Below, in pieces: positions 4,895-5,994 of a stretch of DNA of 5,994 bases. The number at the start of each line of letters is the position of its first letter. The stretch's first letter is position 1. Under the pieces are notes generated by a model that saw only the letters and a program-made list of their open reading frames with translations, made no database searches and was not told the origin of the DNA. Source of the stretch: CAZRZN01 sp964604565 (GTDB lineage: Bacteria; Pseudomonadota; Alphaproteobacteria; Rhodobacterales; Rhodobacteraceae); NCBI GenBank assembly GCA_964604565.1, contig CAZRZN010000261.1, positions 1-5,994 of the forward strand, given 5' to 3'. Both the position numbers and the translations under genes were made by a program.

Positions 4895-5994
4895 ATGAAA
4901 CGATATTCCGCCTTTGCCATCGCCCGCGAGGCGCTCTCCGGCCACAAGCACTGGGAGCGCGCCTGGCGGAACGCACAGCCGAAGAAACGCTATGACGTGA
5001 TCATCGTCGGCGCGGGCGGTCATGGCCTCGCCACGGCGTATTACCTTGGCAGGAATTTCGGCATCACCAATGTGGCGGTGATCGAAAAGGGCTGGCTCGG
5101 CGGTGGCAACACCGGGCGCAACACCACGATCATCCGCTCGAACTACCTTCAGGATCCCTCCGCGGCGATCTACGAAAAGGCCCGCAGCCTCTATGAGACG
5201 CTGTCACAGGACCTGAACTACAACATCATGTTCAGCCCGCGCGGCGTGATCATGCTCGCCCAGACCGAACATGAGGTGCGCGGCTACCAGCGCACCGCCC
5301 ATGCCAACGCCCTGCAAGGGGTGGAGACGCGGTTCATCTCCCCCCGCGAGGTCAAGGAGATCGTGCCGATCATCAACCTCGACGGCCCGCGCTACCCGGT
5401 TCTGGGCGGTCTGTGGCAGTCCCGCGCGGGCACCGCGCGCCATGATGCCGTGGCCTGGGGCTATGCGCGCGCCTGCTCGGCCATGGGCATGGACATCATC
5501 CAGAAATGCGAGGTCACCGGTGTCACGCAAGAGGGCGGCCGCGTCACCGGCGTGCAGACGACCAAGGGCGACATCGCCTGCGAGAAACTGGGCATCGTCG
5601 TGGCGGGCCACTCGGGCGTCATGGCCCGGCGGGCGGGGTTCCGCCTGCCGATCGAATCCGTCGCCCTTCAGGCGCTCGTCTCGGAGCCGATCAAGCCGGT
5701 CATGGACTGCGTCGTCATGGCCAACACCGTGCATGGCTACATGAGCCAGTCCGACAAGGGCGAAATGGTCATCGGCGGTGGCGCGGACGGGTTCAACAAC
5801 TACACCCAGCGCGGCAGCTTTCACCACGCCGAGGAAACCGTGCGCGCGCTGGTCGAAACCTTTCCGATGGTCTCCCGGCTGAAAATGCTGCGCTGGTGGG
5901 GCGGCATCGTGGACATGACGGGCGACCGCTCGCCGATCCTGTCGAAAACGCCGCTGGAAAACTGCTTCATCAACTGCGGCTGGGGCACCGGCGG
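4895..5994 (+). CDS. soxB: Sarcosine oxidase beta subunit (heterotetrameric), 3' end missing
   Basis: This is the beta subunit of heterotetrameric sarcosine oxidase, which oxidatively demethylates sarcosine to glycine, passing the one-carbon unit to tetrahydrofolate and electrons to oxygen. The visible 366 residues lack a stop and are cut by the window edge; the family is usually a little over 400 residues, so about 50 are missing. VIIVGAGGHGLATAYYL (35-51) is the Rossmann dinucleotide-binding loop, with E64 (VIEKG) ending the second strand. GGGNTGRNTTIIRSNYL (69-85) is the flavin-contacting block typical of SoxB. H183 in ARHDAVAWGYAR (181-192) corresponds to the histidine that, in characterised SoxB proteins, covalently binds FMN. 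MSQSDKGEMVIGG (283-295) and WWGGIVDMTGDRSPI (334-348) are further conserved blocks. The start MKRYSAF matches the usual beginning of these proteins. SoxD, SoxA and SoxG would be expected to follow downstream, outside the window. Confidence 0.93.
   Translation, partial: MKRYSAFAIAREALSGHKHWERAWRNAQPKKRYDVIIVGAGGHGLATAYYLGRNFGITNVAVIEKGWLGGGNTGRNTTIIRSNYLQDPSAAIYEKARSLYETLSQDLNYNIMFSPRGVIMLAQTEHEVRGYQRTAHANALQGVETRFISPREVKEIVPIINLDGPRYPVLGGLWQSRAGTARHDAVAWGYARACSAMGMDIIQKCEVTGVTQEGGRVTGVQTTKGDIACEKLGIVVAGHSGVMARRAGFRLPIESVALQALVSEPIKPVMDCVVMANTVHGYMSQSDKGEMVIGGGADGFNNYTQRGSFHHAEETVRALVETFPMVSRLKMLRWWGGIVDMTGDRSPILSKTPLENCFINCGWGTG

Noticed and set aside
4721..5023. N-terminal extension of ccmI by 101 codons into soxB
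   Set aside because: The strong GGGAGGA before the ATG at 4720 and the immediate TM1 support the shorter start; the extension overlaps the conserved 5' end of soxB and has no CcmI-like features.
5204..5827. 207-codon minus-strand open frame inside soxB
   Set aside because: soxB is strongly supported over its whole visible length, and the antisense product (rich in His, Asp, Arg, Ala) matches nothing I recognise.

Overview
The window is GC-rich chromosomal DNA that looks like an alphaproteobacterium of the Rhodobacterales (roseobacter/Paracoccaceae type). This rests on strong G/C preference at third codon positions, the gene order ccmI-ruvX-DUF1289, and a heterotetrameric sarcosine oxidase beta subunit gene whose protein starts in the usual way for such bacteria. 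The taxon is inferred from recall of gene families, not from a search. Coding density is high. I see no mobile element, CRISPR array, tRNA, rRNA or phage gene.

Layout: (1) A plus-strand cluster runs from 3 to 2593. It holds dusA (tRNA dihydrouridine synthase), a TauE/SafE-type membrane transporter 3 nt downstream, and a PhyH-like Fe(II)/2-oxoglutarate oxygenase gene of unknown substrate that overlaps the transporter stop. (2) A short convergent gap (2594-2668) contains only weak hairpins. (3) A minus-strand cluster reads from 4720 down to 2669: ccmI (cytochrome c maturation), ruvX/yqgF (Holliday-junction resolvase-like / pre-16S rRNA nuclease family) and a small four-cysteine DUF1289 protein. 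(4) A divergent intergenic region (4721-4894) contains several inverted repeats. (5) On the plus strand, soxB (sarcosine oxidase beta subunit) starts at 4895 and runs off the right edge.

Functionally these are mostly housekeeping and metabolic genes: tRNA modification, anion export, cytochrome c assembly, rRNA/DNA maintenance and methylamine/sarcosine catabolism. The least understood parts are the oxygenase coupled to the TauE-type transporter and the dyad-rich region between ccmI and soxB. I found no convincing previously undescribed multi-gene system. The long overlapping ORFs on the opposite strands are best explained as composition shadows of the real genes.
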